From assembly GCA_026647565.1 (NCBI GenBank), contig JAPKGU010000022.1:1-33055 (forward strand): DNA of 33,055 nt. The letters run 5' to 3'. Position numbers and translations under genes: made by a program. The stretch is from Phycisphaerales bacterium. Its GTDB lineage: Bacteria; Planctomycetota; Phycisphaerae; Phycisphaerales; UBA1924. Numbering within the stretch: position 1 is the first letter of the stretch; every line of letters begins with the position of its first letter. This document shows, one piece after another, positions 30,338 to 33,055 of the stretch. A model generated the notes under the pieces. That model was not told where the DNA came from, ran no database searches, and worked only from the letters and a program-made list of their open reading frames with translations.

Positions 30338-30617
30338 TGGTCCCTGGTCGGATGGTGACAGAAGAAGTCGGGCGACTGGCGCGAGCCACGCCCACGGATT
30401 GAGAGAGGGACAAAGACCGAGGGGCGGCCGGAGAGAAGGTCAAGCATGAGTGCCGGGTGTCAAGCCCGGAATGAGCGGAGACAGAGAGAGCGGCGCGAGA
30501 GAGAGAACCCGGCTGGACACCGGGTGCAGGCAGAGAGAGACGGAGCGAGAGAGCGACGCCACTCACACGCAACCAACGGGGGCAACCCCGCGACCAGTCC
30601 TCGGTTCTTCTTCCCAC
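30338..30617 (+). repeat. Purine-rich degenerate repeat tract after flgM
   Basis: From about 30400 to 30560 the plus strand is dominated by repeats of GAGAGA, ACAGAGAGAG, GCGAGAGA and GAGCGACG with rough 8-bp spacing. A small hairpin, ACCCGG-7 nt-CCGGGT, sits near 30509-30527. No gene is recognised in this stretch. It would form the 3' untranslated part of flgM up to the terminator at 30618. Confidence 0.45.
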
Positions 30618-30656
30618 GAACGCCCGCCGGGTTTGCCCCCGGCGGAGTTCGTTTTT
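30618..30656 (+). terminator. Rho-independent terminator
   Basis: CCGCCGGG (30624-30631) and CCCGGCGG (30638-30645) pair around TTTGCC, with a second CGAAC/GTTCG pairing at the base across a small internal loop, followed by TTTTT. It probably ends the flgM transcript. Confidence 0.8.
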
Positions 30657-30747
30657 GGGGTGTGCGGTGATGACCACCCTTGTCGGCGCGACGAGTCTCA
30701 TGGATTCCTGGGGCGCCGACCGGCTCTGTCGCAGCTGAGGGGGCGGT

Positions 30748-30965
30748 GAGCGCCCCGCCGGACGATAGAGAATCAGCCGCTTGGTGGTTGATTTTCAACC
30801 ACAGGGTGGACGACTCTCGCGCACTCGACGAGCTCGTCCGAATCGACCGACTGGTGTGGAAGAACCCGCTCCTTCGAAACGGGCGCGGAGACGGTGCCGT
30901 TCGCGAAGAACCTGGTGGCGATGCCGGTGGGGGCGGTGTGGGCTGAGTTGCAGACTGGGAACTGA
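30748..30965 (+). pseudogene. Possible frameshifted small gene before a terminator
   Basis: A GTG frame (from 30748) runs through DDSRALDELVRIDRLVWKNPLLR, and the frame one step over continues with FETGAETVPFAKNLVAMPVG and AVWAELQTGN to a TGA at 30963-30965. Both parts have coding-like third-position GC (28 of 31 in the second part). A terminator begins 14 nt after this stop, which supports a real plus-strand 3' end. The shift would fall near 30873. It could be a remnant or an indel; no family is recognised. A perfect hairpin, GTGGTTGA-TTT-TCAACCAC, lies inside at 30784-30802. Confidence 0.35.
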
Positions 30966-30979
30966 TGCCGCACAACGAC

Positions 30980-31012
30980 AACGCCCGGACCTTGCGGCCC
31001 GGGCGTTTCTTT
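30980..31012. terminator. Bidirectional-looking terminator between 30965 and tRNA-Ala
   Basis: AACGCCCGG (30980-30988) and CCGGGCGTT (30999-31007) form a 9-bp perfect stem around a 10-nt loop. TTCTTTG follows on the plus strand and TTGTCGTTGT on the minus strand, so it may terminate both the upstream plus-strand unit and the tRNA. Confidence 0.75.
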
Positions 31013-31018
31013 GTCGAG

Positions 31019-31091
31019 TGGAGGCGAAGAGACTCGAACTCTCGACCTCTTCCATGCCATGGAAGCGCTCTACCAACTGAGCTACGCCCCC
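31019..31091 (-). tRNA. tRNA-Ala(GGC)
   Basis: 73 nt on the minus strand. The acceptor stem GGGGGCG/CGCCTCC contains the G3-U70 pair that marks alanine tRNAs. D arm with GCTCAGTTGGTAGAGC; anticodon stem CTTCC/GGAAG with loop ATGGCAT, anticodon GGC reading GCC codons; T arm GAGAGTTCGAGTCTC. Discriminator base A73; the CCA end is not encoded and must be added by CCA transferase. Confidence 0.96.
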
Positions 31092-31271
31092 GACAGGCGG
31101 ACCGGTTTGTGTCCCGGGTCGTCTTGGTCCCTCAGGATCGGCCGAAGCCGCCCGGAGGGTGAAGGGTAATGGTACGGACACCCCCGGAAGGGTCAAGGTC
31201 GGGGTGGCCGAAGCCGTGGAACGGTCGGGGCGGGCGGATGTTGCCCCTTCCATGCGCGGTCGGACCGCGGG

Positions 31272-32075
31272 CTATCTGGCCCCGCGGTAGGGGGGCAGGT
31301 CTTCGAGGCGGGTCAATCCGGGCACGACGAAGACGCCGGGGCTGAACGGGACGAGGGGGGTTTCGGTGCCGAGGCCCTCGGGGCGGTAGGGGGGATGCTC
31401 GACGAAGCCGCCGTCGAGGCCGCGTCGCTGCACGCTGGCGTCCGAGGTTTCGGGGGCGCGCTCGATCAGGCACGTGGAGGCGTCGATTCCCTTGGGCGTT
31501 TCCGCCTCGCCCCACACGATGCATTGAACGGGGCGGTCGCGGGGGTCGAGGAGCGTGAGGGAGTCCCCGGCGTTTGAGAAGCCGGCGCGGGTGGAGGTCG
31601 CTCGCGCATTGACGACCCATGCGTTGCCGAAGGCGGGATGCTGCTTGCGGGGCGGGGTGGCGGGATCACCGACAAGCCCGTCGCTCTCACCCGGCACCGG
31701 CGCCTCGTACCCGTTGAAGACGACGAGCACCTGGCCGGGCTTGAGTTCGAGCGCGGGGAGCGTGACGCGGAACTGTCCTTTGCCGGGCTTGGCGGAGTCG
31801 TGGAGGGTGTAGCCGCCGATCCTGATCGGGCGGTCGTGGGGATTGATGAGTTCGACGAACTCGTCGCCGGTTGTCTGGCGCTCGCCGTCGCCGTTGGCGT
31901 CGCCGCCCTTGGTGGGCACGGCGTAGAGGACCTCGGTGATGAGGGGGTGCGGCCAGGGGACAGGGGGCTTGGGGGCCGGCTCGGCGACGGGCGTCGATGG
32001 CGCGGTCGCCTCGGGTGGGTCGATGGCGCGCGGGATGGATGCGAGGGTGAGCACGGTCAGCAGCGCGTGGAGCAT
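31272..32075 (-). CDS. Exported lamin-tail-domain protein
   Basis: 267 aa. ATG 32075 gives a short signal peptide (LHALLTVLTLASIPRA) and lies 6 nt after TACGCT. A Pro/Ala-rich linker is followed by one lamin-tail (LTD) Ig-fold domain: HPLITEVLYAVP, then DEFVELINPHDRPIRIGGYTLHDSA, FRVTLPALELKPGQVLVVF, and SLTLLDPRDRPVQCIVWG. These are the family's usual landmarks (I-x-E-V-x-Y, D-E-x-V-E-L-x-N, G-x-x-L-x-D). Bacterial LTD domains are found on secreted and surface proteins, often beside nucleases or calcium-binding modules; this one stands alone. The precise role is unknown. Confidence 0.8.
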   Translation of the reverse strand: MLHALLTVLTLASIPRAIDPPEATAPSTPVAEPAPKPPVPWPHPLITEVLYAVPTKGGDANGDGERQTTGDEFVELINPHDRPIRIGGYTLHDSAKPGKGQFRVTLPALELKPGQVLVVFNGYEAPVPGESDGLVGDPATPPRKQHPAFGNAWVVNARATSTRAGFSNAGDSLTLLDPRDRPVQCIVWGEAETPKGIDASTCLIERAPETSDASVQRRGLDGGFVEHPPYRPEGLGTETPLVPFSPGVFVVPGLTRLEDLPPYRGAR

Positions 32076-32081
32076 GGGGTC

Positions 32082-32089
32082 AGCGTACA
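32082..32089 (-). promoter_or_regulatory. Extended -10 box for the leaderless lamin-tail gene
   Basis: TGTACGCT on the minus strand: TACGCT preceded by TG, ending 6 nt before the ATG at 32075. Confidence 0.5.
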
Positions 32090-32223
32090 GGGGAAGGCCT
32101 CGGGACAAAAGAGGTGACGGGGTGCCACCCGGCAGGGACGTTGGTGTTTAGCATTGCGTCGAATGGCCGCGGGGCCGATGCGACGCACCGACAACGGGGC
32201 CTTGACGGGCCAAGGAGCGACAC

Positions 32224-33055
32224 GTGTTCAATGGGATCTCGGTCTCGAGCAGCGGGAAGAGCGGCGTCACGGTGGTGGGGTGTTTCAAGGGCGAGGGCCT
32301 GGACGCGGCGTCGCGCCGATCGGCTCCCGGGGCTTCGGTCTCGCAGGCGCTGCGTCGGAAGGAGGCGACGGGGGATCTCGGGCGTGTGGTCGAGGCATGG
32401 ACGTCGCCTCGGCACCGAGTCCTTATCGTGGGGATGGGTGAGAGGAAGTCGCTGACGCTCGGTGCTGTCCGCGAGGCGGCGGCGGCGGCGGCGCGACGGC
32501 TTTCGGCGGCCAAGGACGAGACCGCAACGCTGGCGCTCTGGGGCGCGTGCGGGGCGGCGGGGCTGGACGCGGAGCGTTCGGGGCGTGCGATGGGTGAGGC
32601 GTTCGGGCTGCTGTCGTGGACGTGCGACACCTTCAAGGGGAAGGGAACGCCGACGCCTGAGCGGGCGGACCTTGCGGTACGGATCGAAGAGAAGGACGTG
32701 CTGAAGGGATTCCGCCACGGGCTCGGGCTTGCGGCGAGCGCGAACATCGCACGGACGCTCAGCCAGACGCCCCCGAACGTGGCGACCCCGGAGTGGATGG
32801 CGAAGGAGGCGCGTCGCGTGGCGCGTGAGGCGGGGCTGAAGGTGCGGGTGATCGAGGGGGACGAGCTGGAGCGTGAGCGGCTGGTGGGGCTGATCAACGT
32901 TGGGAAGGCATCGGAGAACAAGCCGTGCATGATCCGGCTGGAGTATGTGCCCAAGGGCGCCAAGGGCCGGGCGCAGCAGCCGCTGGTGCTTGTGGGCAAG
33001 ACGATGACGTATGACACGGGGGGGCTGTCTCTCAAGATCAACAACATGATGGTGG
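32224..33055 (+). CDS. pepA: Leucyl aminopeptidase (M17), 3' part beyond the window
   Basis: 277 codons visible, cut by the window end; the family is about 480-500 aa. It removes N-terminal residues from peptides with two metal ions in a hexameric cytosolic enzyme. GTG 32224 has AGGAG (32213-32217) 6 nt upstream. The N-terminal alpha/beta domain includes VLIVGMGERKSL and ANIARTLSQTPPNVATPEWMA; the catalytic domain opens with LVLVGKTMTYDTGGLSLK, where Lys259 and the Asp of YDTGG are a metal-ligand pair of the family (LVGKGxTFDSGGxSLK). The remaining metal and catalytic residues (NTDAEGR motif) lie outside the window. Confidence 0.93.
   Translation, partial: MFNGISVSSSGKSGVTVVGCFKGEGLDAASRRSAPGASVSQALRRKEATGDLGRVVEAWTSPRHRVLIVGMGERKSLTLGAVREAAAAAARRLSAAKDETATLALWGACGAAGLDAERSGRAMGEAFGLLSWTCDTFKGKGTPTPERADLAVRIEEKDVLKGFRHGLGLAASANIARTLSQTPPNVATPEWMAKEARRVAREAGLKVRVIEGDELERERLVGLINVGKASENKPCMIRLEYVPKGAKGRAQQPLVLVGKTMTYDTGGLSLKINNMMV

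Noticed and set aside
30660-31015. Possible structured RNA such as tmRNA or RNase P RNA between two terminators
   Set aside because: No tRNA-like ends, tag reading frame or RNase P core motifs could be found; only isolated hairpins.
30795-31253. Minus-strand frame reading through the tRNA (VAQLVERFHGMEEVESSS)
   Set aside because: A well-known artefact of translating a tRNA gene.

Overview
The window is high-GC DNA (about two thirds G+C by eye) that looks like a planctomycete of the Phycisphaerae type, probably an environmental or metagenome-assembled genome. The main clue is three consecutive secreted proteins ending in a dockerin-like tail built from two D-x-N-G-D...DVLDFLDF...FG repeats and closing in Gly-Cys. 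Many genes also have a TANNNT box 5-11 nt before the start codon and no Shine-Dalgarno sequence, so leaderless transcription seems common here. No assignment was checked against a database.

Layout. 1-1113: a minus-strand dihydrolipoamide dehydrogenase gene that changes abruptly, in frame, into the C-terminus of a peptide-binding ABC transporter protein, probably an assembly chimera at the contig edge. 1572-7289: three plus-strand dockerin-tailed exported proteins (a zinc metalloprotease with two Ig-like domains, an agmatine/peptidyl-arginine deiminase-family enzyme, a lipoprotein of unknown function). 7449-10970: aldo/keto reductase, a DUF2007/zinc-ribbon protein, a small unknown protein and a phosphohexomutase. 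11060-14628: a divergent QueD/PTPS-like protein translationally coupled to polyphosphate kinase, then a lone ATP synthase gamma gene. 14941-21883: a flavin-dependent halogenase-like enzyme, a degenerate M16 peptidase-like exported protein, a GH43-like lipoprotein, an FMN reductase and gatB.

21957-26855 is the accessory part. A family 9 glycosyltransferase gene is preceded by a lower-GC cassette: a small Sec-exported protein that consists only of the end of an RHS core plus an SHH-type nuclease-like domain, and directly after it a Cys-rich probable immunity gene. The cassette lies between two direct copies (about 150 bp, about 97% identical) of the glycosyltransferase promoter and 5' end; the outer copy is a truncated pseudogene. 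Upstream follow several small unrecognised minus-strand genes, one apparently frameshifted. This is the best candidate for something undescribed: a minimal, self-secreted RHS-tip toxin/immunity cassette flanked by a host-gene duplication.

26541-33055 returns to ordinary content: a small conserved-looking protein, plsY, a metallo-beta-lactamase-like protein with a broken metal motif, an exported protein of unknown function, flgM, tRNA-Ala(GGC), an exported lamin-tail protein and the start of a leucyl aminopeptidase gene cut by the window end. Several gaps carry degenerate 8-bp-period repeat arrays. No CRISPR array, insertion sequence, integrase or rRNA gene was seen.
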